This document shows, piece after piece, positions 25,828-33,914 of a stretch of 36,169 nucleotides of DNA. The notes under the pieces were generated by a model, which made no database searches, had not been told where the DNA came from, and saw nothing but the letters and a program-made list of their open reading frames with translations. Made by a program: the position numbers and the translations under genes. Each line of letters opens with the position of its first letter. The stretch's first letter is position 1. Source of the stretch: an uncultured Clostridia bacterium (GTDB taxonomy: Bacteria; Bacillota; Clostridia; Oscillospirales; Acutalibacteraceae); the NCBI GenBank assembly GCA_937880805.1, contig CALGRR010000117.1:1-36169 (forward strand), written 5' to 3'.

Positions 25828-26790
25828 TCAGAGCTTTCCGTTAAGAAATTCATCCCTGAACCAAACATTTTCAACTTCAAAGCTTTTACCGTTAAGATAG
25901 TTAAGCTCTCCCGCATCGGTAGTGAAAGAAAATTTCAAGCGGTATGAGCATAAGAACTGTTTTTTATATCCCATCGGTTTGTTCAAAGCGTTGCTTCCGT
26001 ATTTGCCGTCACCCAGAAGGGGATGCCCTATGCTTGAAAAATGGGCTCTTATCTGATGGGTTCTGCCCGTAAGCAATTCAACCTCAACAAGGCTGAGATT
26101 ATCTTTTTCGCTAAGCACTTTATATTTGGTTTTAATAAGCTTTGTTCCCGGCTTTTCTTCTTTGAAAACTTTAACAAGATTTTTCTTTTCATTCTTTGAA
26201 AGCCAGCCCGTGAGTGTTCCGCTTTTTCTGTTAAGAATTCCGTGAACAACGCAGAGATAATATTTTTCGAGCTCTCTGTCCTTGAGCTTCTGATTAAGAA
26301 TTCTGAGGCTTGCTGCGTTTTTTGCGGCAATAACAATTCCTGCCGTGTTGCGGTCAATTCTGTTTACCAATGAAGGAACAAATGAGTTTTCATCCTCAGG
26401 ATTGTATTCACCCTTTTCATAAAGATAACGCTTAACCCTTGTTATCAGAGTGTCAACGTATTCGTTATCATCGGGATGTGAAAGAAGGCCGACCTTTTTA
26501 TCCAGCAAAAGAATGTTTTCATCTTCATAAACAATATCGAGCTTACCCGAAGCGGCAAGAAAATCATAGTGCTTTTTCACGGGTGCAAAAAACTCATCGT
26601 TTATATACATATCAATAATATCACCCTGCACAAGCTTTTGCGATATTTCGCCTCTTTTGGAATTAACCTTTATTCTTTTTGTTCTTATGTATTTATAAAG
26701 CAATGCCTGCGGAAGGGCGGGCACAGCTTTTGTTATAAATTTGTCAAGGCGCTGCCCCGAATCGTTTTTTGTAACAACAAAACTTTTCAC
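25828..26790 (-). CDS. RluA-family pseudouridine synthase
   Basis: The 320-aa protein has an N-terminal S4-like RNA-binding region (about 10-65, QRLDKFI) and a pseudouridine synthase catalytic domain (about 85-280). The catalytic Asp is in VNRIDRNTAG, the counterpart of the HRLDRxTSG motif, followed by LTGRTHQIRAH and HPLLGDGKYG. It isomerises uridines in rRNA and/or tRNA; the target site cannot be told. The start is GTG with CGGAGAG upstream. It is divergent from radC with an 85-nt gap. Confidence 0.93.
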   Translation of the reverse strand: MKSFVVTKNDSGQRLDKFITKAVPALPQALLYKYIRTKRIKVNSKRGEISQKLVQGDIIDMYINDEFFAPVKKHYDFLAASGKLDIVYEDENILLLDKKVGLLSHPDDNEYVDTLITRVKRYLYEKGEYNPEDENSFVPSLVNRIDRNTAGIVIAAKNAASLRILNQKLKDRELEKYYLCVVHGILNRKSGTLTGWLSKNEKKNLVKVFKEEKPGTKLIKTKYKVLSEKDNLSLVEVELLTGRTHQIRAHFSSIGHPLLGDGKYGSNALNKPMGYKKQFLCSYRLKFSFTTDAGELNYLNGKSFEVENVWFRDEFLNGKL

Positions 26791-26875
26791 TGATTATCTC
26801 TCCGAATAAAAAATGTCTTTTCAAAATCAAATATATATGCTAAAATAATGTCAGAAAAAATCCGACGGAGACTTT

Positions 26876-27580
26876 ATGATGAAAGAAATCAAAAACAATC
26901 CTCACGAAAATCACAGAGCGAGAGTCAGAGAAACCTTTCGCAAAGCGGGCGTTGAAGGAATGCCCGACCATAATCTGCTTGAGCTTATTTTGTTTTATTC
27001 AATACCGAGAAAGGATACAAACGAGATTGCCCACCGACTTATTGAAACCTTCGGCTCGCTCAACGCTGTTTTCAACGCACCCTATGAAAGGCTTATGGAT
27101 GTTGAGGGTATCGGTGAAAGCTCGGCGTTGCTGATTTCAATGATTCCCGGAATATGCAGAAGATATATTGAGGGGAATGAAGCAAAGAAAATTACGCTAT
27201 ATGACACCGAGGATGTTAAAAAATACATCGCATCAAAGTTTTACGGATGCAAAACGGAAGTGTTTTATATGCTTTGCCTAGATGCCGTCGGTAATCTTAT
27301 TAATTGCTGCAAGCTCGGCGAAGGCACAACCGGAAGCGTTACGCTTGATAAAAGAACGGTGCTTGAAACCGCATTCAGAAACAATGCCGATACCGTTATT
27401 TTCGCTCATAATCATCCCAACGGAATTGCCGCACCTTCAAGAGAGGATATAAGAACAACCGATGAATTCAACACTCTTTTCAGAGGAGTAGGCATCAAGC
27501 TTGCCGATCATCTTATTGTAGGCAGCGACGATATTTTATCACTTGCCTCCGTTCCGAAAATGAAATCTCTGTTTATTTAA
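26876..27580 (+). CDS. radC: RadC/JAB-domain protein
   Basis: The 234-aa protein has a helix-hairpin-helix region (about 55-90, VEGIGESSA) and a C-terminal JAB1/MPN metalloprotease-like domain with H178-x-H180, S188 and D191. It belongs to the RadC family, historically linked with DNA repair but of uncertain activity. Two ATG codons are adjacent (26876, 26879); the second is better spaced (8 nt) from GGAGA. No mobile element is adjacent, so this is a chromosomal rather than plasmid-type copy. Confidence 0.93.
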   Translation: MMKEIKNNPHENHRARVRETFRKAGVEGMPDHNLLELILFYSIPRKDTNEIAHRLIETFGSLNAVFNAPYERLMDVEGIGESSALLISMIPGICRRYIEGNEAKKITLYDTEDVKKYIASKFYGCKTEVFYMLCLDAVGNLINCCKLGEGTTGSVTLDKRTVLETAFRNNADTVIFAHNHPNGIAAPSREDIRTTDEFNTLFRGVGIKLADHLIVGSDDILSLASVPKMKSLFI

Positions 27581-27589
27581 ATATTTTTC

Positions 27590-27617
27590 AAAGGCTGCAT
27601 CAACCGATGCAGCCTTT
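27590..27617. terminator. Bidirectional terminator between radC and the GH5 gene
   Basis: A perfect 12-bp stem (27590-27601 with 27606-27617) with a 4-nt aacc loop lies between converging stop codons at 27580 and 27623. The flanks are T/A-rich. Confidence 0.85.
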
Positions 27618-27622
27618 ATCAA

Positions 27623-29104
27623 TTAAAACTTAATAACGAGCTTATGGGTACCTGGCTTACCGTTTATGTAAAGCCTTGAAGCTTCGGTGCCCTCAATGGG
27701 CTCAACCGTGTATTCTGCGGTGCATTCAATGCTCTTATATGCCTTGTGAACATAAATTTCGGTAGGTGAATTATATTCTCTGTCCTGCTCATAATCAAGG
27801 GTGAAAACATTGTTTTCTCTGTCTGTTGTGTATCTGATTATATTTCCGCAAACCGCAACGGGTGAGGTGCGGTGAAGCGAGGTCATAATCGGGTCGTTGA
27901 GCAGACCTTCGTAATATGCCCAGTATGTCTGGCTCCACTGATAGCCGTCAAATTTATCAAGAAGATAATTGATGTGGAAAAGCCAGTCCGTGCCTTCGGA
28001 AGCACCGCCCCATTCGCCAACAAGAAGGGGAACATCAAGGCGTTCCTGTGAGCGTCTGTGCTCGTCAAAAATAGAGCCCACTCTGGTGTTGCTTGCATAT
28101 TTATAAGCGGGGGTATCAACCATAAGGTCATATGCGTGGGGAGCAAAGCAAAGCTTTTCTTCACGCTTGCCGTCATAATTAACGGCGGGGGCTGAATAGG
28201 GGATACCGAGGTTTGAATAATAGCTGTTTTCCATTATGATAATACCGTTATCCGTAACCTCACGAACAGCCTTTGCGGTGCGGTTGATAAACTGCGAATA
28301 AAGACCCGTGTCAAACTTTTTGATAAGCCCGTCTGCCGCACTTGTTACCTTGCGGAAGAGTGACGGGTCATTGAACGGCTCGAGCACCCTGATTGCGTTT
28401 CCGCTTATAAGCTGCTTTATCATCCAGAGCTTTTTGCAGCGTTTATCGGTGATAACAGTTTTTGCAAGATTCATTATAAGCTTTCTGAAAACCTTGCCGC
28501 CGTCTGTGCCGGGGAAGGGCTCGTTGAGCAAATCAAAGCCGAAAAGTGCGGGGTGGTCCTTGAATCTCTCGGCAACGTGCTTCCACATATTACCGAAATA
28601 AGTCTGGAGGGGCACGCCGTTAACCTTATCGTTTGCCCAGAAATGGTCAAATGCTCTGTGAACCGCCTTGCCCCAGAAATAACCCTCTGCCCACACAAGC
28701 TTTGTTTTCTGAAGCTTTGCACCGTCTGTTATGCAGGCCCAGGGGGGAGCACCGTCGCCCGCGGTTTCATATGCACCCGAATATAAATCCTGATGCATAT
28801 CAAGATAAAAATATATTCCGTATTTGTGGCATAAATCGGCTATAGCCTCAACTCTGTCAAGATATTCTTCATTGTATTTGCCAGGCTCGGGCTCAACCGC
28901 ATCCCAGGTCATACCGAGTCTGACAATGTTAAATCCCGTTTGACTCAGCTTTTTTATAAGCTCCTCGCTGAAGTCAAGAGCATAAATTCTTCTGCTGTCC
29001 TCCGTAGGGTTATAGCCCTTATCGCAAAGGTTTACGCCGTTGAAAATACGCTGTCTGCCGTCGGCATCAATAAACTTTTTTTCGAAAGTGGTTATCTTTT
29101 GCAT
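27623..29104 (-). CDS. GH5 glycoside hydrolase, endoglycoceramidase-like
   Basis: The 493-aa protein shows a GH5 (clan A) TIM-barrel: FNGVNL near 21-26, VRLGMTWDAVEP (61-72), the MHQD motif at 103-106 characteristic of endoglycoceramidase-type GH5 enzymes, the acid/base E195 in GFDLLNEP, and the nucleophile E364 in VGEWGG. A C-terminal beta domain of about 80 residues follows. Relatives cleave glycosphingolipid or sterol glucoside linkages, but others of this subgroup are simple beta-glycosidases. No signal peptide is visible, so it would act inside the cell, unlike secreted endoglycoceramidases. GGAAAGGAT lies about 8 nt before the ATG. It has its own strong promoter and is divergent from the dehydrogenase/lipase genes. 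Confidence 0.85.
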   Translation of the reverse strand: MQKITTFEKKFIDADGRQRIFNGVNLCDKGYNPTEDSRRIYALDFSEELIKKLSQTGFNIVRLGMTWDAVEPEPGKYNEEYLDRVEAIADLCHKYGIYFYLDMHQDLYSGAYETAGDGAPPWACITDGAKLQKTKLVWAEGYFWGKAVHRAFDHFWANDKVNGVPLQTYFGNMWKHVAERFKDHPALFGFDLLNEPFPGTDGGKVFRKLIMNLAKTVITDKRCKKLWMIKQLISGNAIRVLEPFNDPSLFRKVTSAADGLIKKFDTGLYSQFINRTAKAVREVTDNGIIIMENSYYSNLGIPYSAPAVNYDGKREEKLCFAPHAYDLMVDTPAYKYASNTRVGSIFDEHRRSQERLDVPLLVGEWGGASEGTDWLFHINYLLDKFDGYQWSQTYWAYYEGLLNDPIMTSLHRTSPVAVCGNIIRYTTDRENNVFTLDYEQDREYNSPTEIYVHKAYKSIECTAEYTVEPIEGTEASRLYINGKPGTHKLVIKF

Positions 29105-29137
29105 AGAAATAATCCTTTCCGATTTATTTATAAATTT

Positions 29138-29166
29138 ATTATATCATTAATATGATGTATTTTCAA
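29138..29166 (-). promoter_or_regulatory. Promoter of the GH5 gene
   Basis: On the minus strand TTGAAA (29161-29166) and TATAAT (29138-29143) are separated by exactly 17 nt, near consensus. Confidence 0.8.
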
Positions 29167-29179
29167 CAGTATTTTTGTG

Positions 29180-29208
29180 TTGCTTATTCAGAAACATTGT
29201 GTTATAAT
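29180..29208 (+). promoter_or_regulatory. Promoter of the dehydrogenase-lipase gene set
   Basis: TTGCTT (29180-29185) and TATAAT (29203-29208) are 17 nt apart. The predicted start is about 45 nt before the dehydrogenase ATG. The two divergent promoters lie back to back in 156 nt. Confidence 0.8.
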
Positions 29209-29260
29209 AATTTTCGTAAAAATATGCGGCTTTGCCGAAACTGAAAAGGGGTAAATATTT

Positions 29261-30472
29261 ATGGCAGCATCAACCTTATATAAAGCGTATTGCAGAACAT
29301 ATCAGGGCGTTTTCAGAGTTGCGGTTAATTTTCTTAACTGGAAAGAACCCGAGCTTGTAAAGGGTGCGGGCAGCGTTAAAAAGCTTCCCGAGGTTGTTAA
29401 GAAAAACGGGCACGACAGCGTTCTCGTTGTAACCGATAAAGGTCTTATGGGTCTTCACCTTCTTGACGGCCTTTTTGAGGGGCTTGATAAGTCGGGCGTA
29501 AAATATGCTGTTTACGACGGCACACAGCCCAACCCCACAATTGATAATATTGAAGAAGCAAGGCAGCTTTATGTTGATAATAACTGCTCTGCTGTTGTTG
29601 CATTCGGCGGCGGTTCACCTATGGACTGTGCAAAGGTTGCGGCGGCAAGAATCGCAAGACCTAAAACCAGCGTTCAGAAGATGAGAGGAACACTTAAAAT
29701 CCTCAAAAAGCTTCCCACAATCTATGCTGTTCCCACAACTGCGGGCACAGGCTCCGAAACAACCATTGCAGCCGTTGTTTCAGACCCAAAAACCCACGAA
29801 AAATATGCTCTTCAGGATCCCGTTCTCCGCCCCAAATATGCGGTGCTTGACCCTGAACTCACTATCGGACTTCCCCCTCACATAACTTCAACAACCGGTA
29901 TGGATGCTCTTACCCATGCGGTTGAAGCTTATATCGGCCACAGCAACACCAAGGGCACGGCTCAGGCAGCGAGAAAAGCAACAAGAATGATTTTTGATAA
30001 TATTCTTAAGGTTTATGAAAACGGCAAAGATATAAAGGCAAGAGAGAATATGCTTGAAGCTTCATATCTTGCGGGTATCGCATTCACAAGAGCTTATGTA
30101 GGCTATGTTCACGCTATTGCCCATAATCTCGGCGGTATGTACGGCACACCTCACGGCCTTGCAAATGCGGTTATTCTTCCCTATGTTCTCGAATATTTCG
30201 GTGCATCGGCATATAAGTCGCTTGCAGAGCTTGCAGATGTTGCGGGTCTTGAAACAGCGGGTATGGATGAAGCCGCAAAAGCAAAGCTTTTCATCGCAAA
30301 AATCAAAGAAATGAATAAAATTCTTAATATTCCCGAGCATCTTGAAATTCAGGAAAAGGATATTCCCACCATCGCAAAGAGAGCTTTGCGTGAGGGCAAT
30401 CCTCTTTATCCTGTTCCCAAGATTATGGATTATGATGACTGCGTTACGGTAATCAAAAGAATTGCAAAATAA
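29261..30472 (+). CDS. Iron-containing alcohol dehydrogenase
   Basis: The 403-aa protein belongs to the Fe-ADH superfamily (NAD(P)H-linked alcohol/aldehyde interconversion). It has the nucleotide-binding GGGSPMD (116-122), PTTAGTGSE (158-166) and the metal-site pattern D215/H219 (GMDALTHA), H284 and H298 (GYVHAIAHNLGGMYGTPHG). The substrate could be ethanol, butanol, a diol or a lipid-derived alcohol. No signal peptide. GGGG with an AT-rich spacer of about 9 nt precedes the ATG. A lipase gene starts 40 nt downstream, with no terminator between, so they are probably cotranscribed. Confidence 0.92.
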   Translation: MAASTLYKAYCRTYQGVFRVAVNFLNWKEPELVKGAGSVKKLPEVVKKNGHDSVLVVTDKGLMGLHLLDGLFEGLDKSGVKYAVYDGTQPNPTIDNIEEARQLYVDNNCSAVVAFGGGSPMDCAKVAAARIARPKTSVQKMRGTLKILKKLPTIYAVPTTAGTGSETTIAAVVSDPKTHEKYALQDPVLRPKYAVLDPELTIGLPPHITSTTGMDALTHAVEAYIGHSNTKGTAQAARKATRMIFDNILKVYENGKDIKARENMLEASYLAGIAFTRAYVGYVHAIAHNLGGMYGTPHGLANAVILPYVLEYFGASAYKSLAELADVAGLETAGMDEAAKAKLFIAKIKEMNKILNIPEHLEIQEKDIPTIAKRALREGNPLYPVPKIMDYDDCVTVIKRIAK

Positions 30473-30512
30473 ACAGTCGGCAGGGCTGTTTCGTATAATA
30501 GTGGGTGACAAT

Positions 30513-31790
30513 ATGAATATCAGAAAATTAATCAGCTTTATTATGGCTTTTGTTATGCTTATTTCTGCCTGCGGCATCGGTGCTTCAGCACAGAGTAACA
30601 TCAGCAAGCCGAAAAATGATGCACCTTTTGTGTTCGTTCATGGCCTCAACGGCTGGGGCGATGCAGACGGTATTAACAAAATTGTTTCCTATTGGGGAGC
30701 AACAACGGGCAATCTTATGCAGTATCTTCAGCGTGAGGGCTATGAATGCTATGCGGCATCGCTCGGACCTATAAACAGCGTGTGGGACAGAGCCTGCGAC
30801 CTTTATGCTCAGATTATAGGTGCAACGGTTGACTATGGCGAAGCTCATTCAAAGGAATTCAACCACGCAAGATACGGCAGAACATATCACAATGCACTTG
30901 TTCCCGATTGGGGCAAGCTTGATGAAGCGGGCAAAATCAAGCAGGTTCATCTTATCGGTCACAGCTACGGCGGTGCAACGGTCAGAATGCTTGTTCATCT
31001 TCTGACAGAGGGCAGTGCCGAAGAAAGGGCTGTTACGCCGTCGGATAAGATTTCGGGTCTTTTCACGGGCGGCAAAAGCGATTGGGTCAAGAGCACAACC
31101 GCAATCTGCACTCCGCATAACAGTTCAACGATGTATTATCCTCTCGGTGCTTTCGGAATGGTTGATGTTATTGCGTTTATGAGTTATGTTTTTATCGGCA
31201 TTGCCGGCAGAGGACCTCTCAACGGAAAACTGATTGATTTTCATATGGAGCAATACGGTCTTTCGGAGGTGCCCGGCAGCAAAGGAACAACGGGCTTGTT
31301 CAAGGCAATCAGAAACACTCTTGCAAGCGAAGAGGATTCATGTGCACACGACCTGACTCCCGAGGGAGCCCGTAAGCTTAATGAAGTTATTGAAATCAGC
31401 GAGGATGTTTATTATTTCTCCTATCCGTTTTCAACAACGAAACCCGTTCCCGTTCTCGGGATTGAGATTCCTACCCTCAAAACGAACCCCATAATTTCGC
31501 TTATGGCTTTGATGATGGGAACTGTGAAATTCAAGGATCCGGATACGGGCTTTGTCTATGATAAGGAGTGGCTTGCAAACGATGCACTCGTCAACACCGA
31601 GAGTTCTAAGTATCCTCTTGATGAGCCCTTTACGGAGTTCAATCCGCAGAGCATCAACAAGGGCGTATGGAATGTTATGCCCGTAACGGAGGGTGACCAC
31701 GGCGATGCAATCGGTCTTTTTGCCGATAAAACCCAAACCCGTGAATTCTATCTCGAAATGTGCGAAATGCTCAACGAACTTCCTGCATAA
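30513..31790 (+). CDS. Exported lipase, family I.5/I.6-like
   Basis: The 425-aa protein resembles Staphylococcus/Bacillus true lipases (triacylglycerol hydrolases). It has VHGLNGWG around the oxyanion hole (42-49), the SxxxWDRACDLYAQI and DYGxAH...HARYGRTY stretches, the nucleophile S151 in GHSYGG, the likely acid D280 in HDLTPEGA and H396 in DHGDAIG. It has an N-terminal signal peptide. The segment ISAC (17-20) could be a lipobox, making it a lipoprotein; alternatively ASA-Q at about 26-28 gives signal peptidase I release. The ATG at 30513 is preferred (GGGTGA upstream) over a longer frame overlapping the dehydrogenase. No wall-anchoring motif. Confidence 0.9.
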   Translation: MNIRKLISFIMAFVMLISACGIGASAQSNISKPKNDAPFVFVHGLNGWGDADGINKIVSYWGATTGNLMQYLQREGYECYAASLGPINSVWDRACDLYAQIIGATVDYGEAHSKEFNHARYGRTYHNALVPDWGKLDEAGKIKQVHLIGHSYGGATVRMLVHLLTEGSAEERAVTPSDKISGLFTGGKSDWVKSTTAICTPHNSSTMYYPLGAFGMVDVIAFMSYVFIGIAGRGPLNGKLIDFHMEQYGLSEVPGSKGTTGLFKAIRNTLASEEDSCAHDLTPEGARKLNEVIEISEDVYYFSYPFSTTKPVPVLGIEIPTLKTNPIISLMALMMGTVKFKDPDTGFVYDKEWLANDALVNTESSKYPLDEPFTEFNPQSINKGVWNVMPVTEGDHGDAIGLFADKTQTREFYLEMCEMLNELPA

Positions 31791-31804
31791 CATAATATCA
31801 GATC

Positions 31805-31835
31805 GGGCGGTTTCGGTAACCGCCCTTGATTTTTT
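31805..31835 (+). terminator. Intrinsic terminator after the lipase
   Basis: An 8-bp stem (gggcggtt 31805-31812 with aaccgccc 31818-31825) with a 5-nt loop is followed by ttga and six T. It sits between the lipase and the next exported-protein gene; the offset T-tract suggests partial termination. Confidence 0.65.
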
Positions 31836-31849
31836 GAAAGGTGAAAGCT

Positions 31850-32920
31850 ATGAAAATAAAAAGAATTATAAGCGTTTTTCTCGCGGTATTGCTTGCGTTC
31901 GGATGCGTAATGCCCTCGTATGCAGCTTCAACGGAAAATCCCGTTGCAGTCAGCAAAACCGTAAGGACAATCGACGGCTATATTGAAATGATAACAAGAG
32001 TTCTGAGAAGCAAGCTTGAAGGAAAAAAATACGGTGAATATAAGGAGCTTTGCGATATTCCCGAAACCGAAAACGGCTACGTGCCCCAGGGCTTTTGCTT
32101 CAGCGAAGCGGCAGACTGCTACTTTATTTCATATTATCACAAAACAAAGGCATCAATCATTTCAATCGTTGATGCCGAAAGCGGCAAAAAAATAAAAACA
32201 GTAAATATCAAGAAAGCAAACGGTGAAGATTTCACGGGTCATGCGGGCGGTATTGCCGAGGACGGAACATTCTTCTATGTTTGCCACGGTTCAAGAATTT
32301 ACAGATTAACTCTTGCGGAGCTTGCCCTTGCACCTGACGGCGGCAGTATTTATCTTGTAAACAGCATCCTTACCGATGTTAAATGCTCATATATCAACAG
32401 CGACGGCGAGTATCTGTATGCGGGTGAGTTCTATGTTTATGATGCAGACGGCGGCTACGATACAGATGCATCTCATCATATGGCTGTTTCACTCTTTGAA
32501 AGAACCTACAGCCGCTGCAACGCTTATAAATTAAGTGATGTTTCATCAGATTTCGCAAACGGACAGAAAGAAATCAGCGTGCCCGATTTTGTGTTCACAA
32601 CTCCCAACAGCGTTCAAGGGATTGCAAGGCTTGAAAACGGCAGCTTTGCTCTTGCAACCTCATTTGGCAGAAACAATAATTCTTACCTTAAAATTTATAG
32701 CGATGTAACAAAAGAAGATTCGGATTTTGAGCTTGACTATTCGGGCAGAAAAGTTCCTGCATATCATCTGAAAAAATCAGACAGAACAGAAAACAGATGT
32801 GTTCCGCCGATGCTTGAAGGTATCGACGATGCAAACGGTAAGATTGCGGGAATTTTTGAATCAGGTGCAAAAACCTACAGCGATTCAAAATTCATAGTAA
32901 ACAAAATCTGCGAATTCTGA
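31850..32920 (+). CDS. Exported beta-propeller-like protein of unknown function
   Basis: The 356-aa protein has a signal peptide (MKIKRIISVFLAVLLAF..., likely cleaved after SYA at about 25). The rest is rich in short beta-strand repeats alternating with Gly/Asp turns (for example VPQGFCF, GGIAEDGTFFYV, NSVQGIARLENGSFALAT), suggesting a propeller fold. I do not recognise the family or any catalytic motif. GAAAGG lies 8 nt before the ATG at 31850; an in-frame start 9 nt upstream overlaps the ribosome binding site and is rejected. It lies between the lipase and the patatin gene (16 nt before the latter) and may assist lipid binding or processing; that is context only. Confidence 0.75.
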   Translation: MKIKRIISVFLAVLLAFGCVMPSYAASTENPVAVSKTVRTIDGYIEMITRVLRSKLEGKKYGEYKELCDIPETENGYVPQGFCFSEAADCYFISYYHKTKASIISIVDAESGKKIKTVNIKKANGEDFTGHAGGIAEDGTFFYVCHGSRIYRLTLAELALAPDGGSIYLVNSILTDVKCSYINSDGEYLYAGEFYVYDADGGYDTDASHHMAVSLFERTYSRCNAYKLSDVSSDFANGQKEISVPDFVFTTPNSVQGIARLENGSFALATSFGRNNNSYLKIYSDVTKEDSDFELDYSGRKVPAYHLKKSDRTENRCVPPMLEGIDDANGKIAGIFESGAKTYSDSKFIVNKICEF

Positions 32921-32936
32921 AAAAGAAGGTAGTATA

Positions 32937-33788
32937 ATGAATAACGGCAAAAAAACTGCCTTTCTGCTTGAAGGCGGCGGAATGAGAGGGCTTTACACGG
33001 CGGGCGTGCTTGATGTTTTTCTTGATGAAAACATTGAAACCGACTGCATTCTCGGTGTTTCTGCGGGTGCACTTTTCAGCACGAACTATAAATCTCGCCA
33101 GAGGGGCAGAACTCTGCGATATAACCTCAAATATGTGAACGATAAAAACTATATGAGCCTCTATTCGTTTATCAAAACGGGCGATTTGGTCAACAGAGAA
33201 TTCTGCTACGTAACAATTCCCACGCAGCTTGATATTTTTGATAATGAAACCTATATGTCAACACCCGAGGATTTCTACTGCGTTGTAACAAACATCGAAA
33301 CGGGTGAGGCGGAATATTTCAAGCTTACCGACCTTGCAGAGCAAATGGATACGCTGCGTGCTTCGGGCTCTCTTCCTTTTGTTTCAAGACCCGTTGAGGT
33401 TAACGGCAAAAAGTATCTTGACGGCGGAATTGCCGACAGCATTCCCATTGAGAAAATTCTTGAAATGGGTTATGAGAAGATTGTTGTTGTTTTAACAAGA
33501 CACGGCGATTACCGCAAAGAAGAAAAGGGAATGACACCCGCAAAAATCTTTTATCGCAAATATCCCAAGCTCATTGAAGCTCTGAATAAAAGAAATTCGG
33601 AATATAACCGCCAGATTGAAATTGTTAACAGGCTCGAAAAAGAAGGCAGAATTTTTGTTATCCGCCCCTCGGAAGAACTTAAACTCAGCAGAATTGAAAA
33701 AGACACAGAAAAGCTTCAGGCCGTTTATGATGTGGGAATAAAAGACGCCCAAGCCTGCATTGAAAGTTTAAAAGAATATCTTAAATGA
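32937..33788 (+). CDS. Patatin-like phospholipase (YjjU-type)
   Basis: The 283-aa protein has the patatin Ser-Asp dyad: the oxyanion glycine-rich loop GGGMRG (13-18), S42 in GVSAG and D162 in DGG. The C-terminal part is charged and helical (about 195-283). Family members hydrolyse acyl esters of phospholipids or galactolipids. No signal peptide, so it is cytoplasmic. AAGAAGG is about 8 nt before the ATG. It is the last plus-strand gene of the set; a hairpin repeat follows. Confidence 0.92.
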   Translation: MNNGKKTAFLLEGGGMRGLYTAGVLDVFLDENIETDCILGVSAGALFSTNYKSRQRGRTLRYNLKYVNDKNYMSLYSFIKTGDLVNREFCYVTIPTQLDIFDNETYMSTPEDFYCVVTNIETGEAEYFKLTDLAEQMDTLRASGSLPFVSRPVEVNGKKYLDGGIADSIPIEKILEMGYEKIVVVLTRHGDYRKEEKGMTPAKIFYRKYPKLIEALNKRNSEYNRQIEIVNRLEKEGRIFVIRPSEELKLSRIEKDTEKLQAVYDVGIKDAQACIESLKEYLK

Positions 33789-33831
33789 TAAAATTGCATC
33801 TCTTTAGAAAATATCAAAAATTAAACAGTAG

Positions 33832-33853
33832 GGGCGACCCTATGTGGTCGCCC
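33832..33853. repeat. gggcgacc/ggtcgccc palindromic intergenic repeat
   Basis: An 8-bp perfect stem (33832-33839 with 33846-33853) has a ctatgt loop. From memory, near-identical elements recur between genes of gut Firmicutes. No T-tract follows, so it is a weak terminator candidate. Confidence 0.5.
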
Positions 33854-33874
33854 GAAAATTACAAATGCACAAAC

Positions 33875-33907
33875 AACCCGTGCCTGAACAAAATTCAGAC
33901 ACGGGTT
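33875..33907. terminator. Hairpin terminator between patatin and lipoprotein genes
   Basis: An 8-bp stem (33875-33882 with 33900-33907) continues, after one C/A mismatch, into a 5-bp stem (33884-33888 with 33894-33898) and a 5-nt loop. It is 8 nt from the minus-strand lipoprotein stop codon and can serve both strands. Confidence 0.7.
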
Positions 33908-33914
33908 ATTTTAA

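Noticed and set aside
26800..26870. radC promoter at TGcTAAAAT
   Set aside because: The extended -10 is plausible but no credible -35 was found, so it is left out of the features.
26876..27580. radC as a marker of a mobile island
   Set aside because: Some RadC proteins are carried on mobile elements, but here no integrase, direct repeat or transposase is adjacent and composition is like the neighbours.
30062..30607. 181-codon minus-strand frame over the dehydrogenase end
   Set aside because: Antisense to the conserved metal-binding region of the dehydrogenase and into the lipase signal peptide; no recognisable protein.
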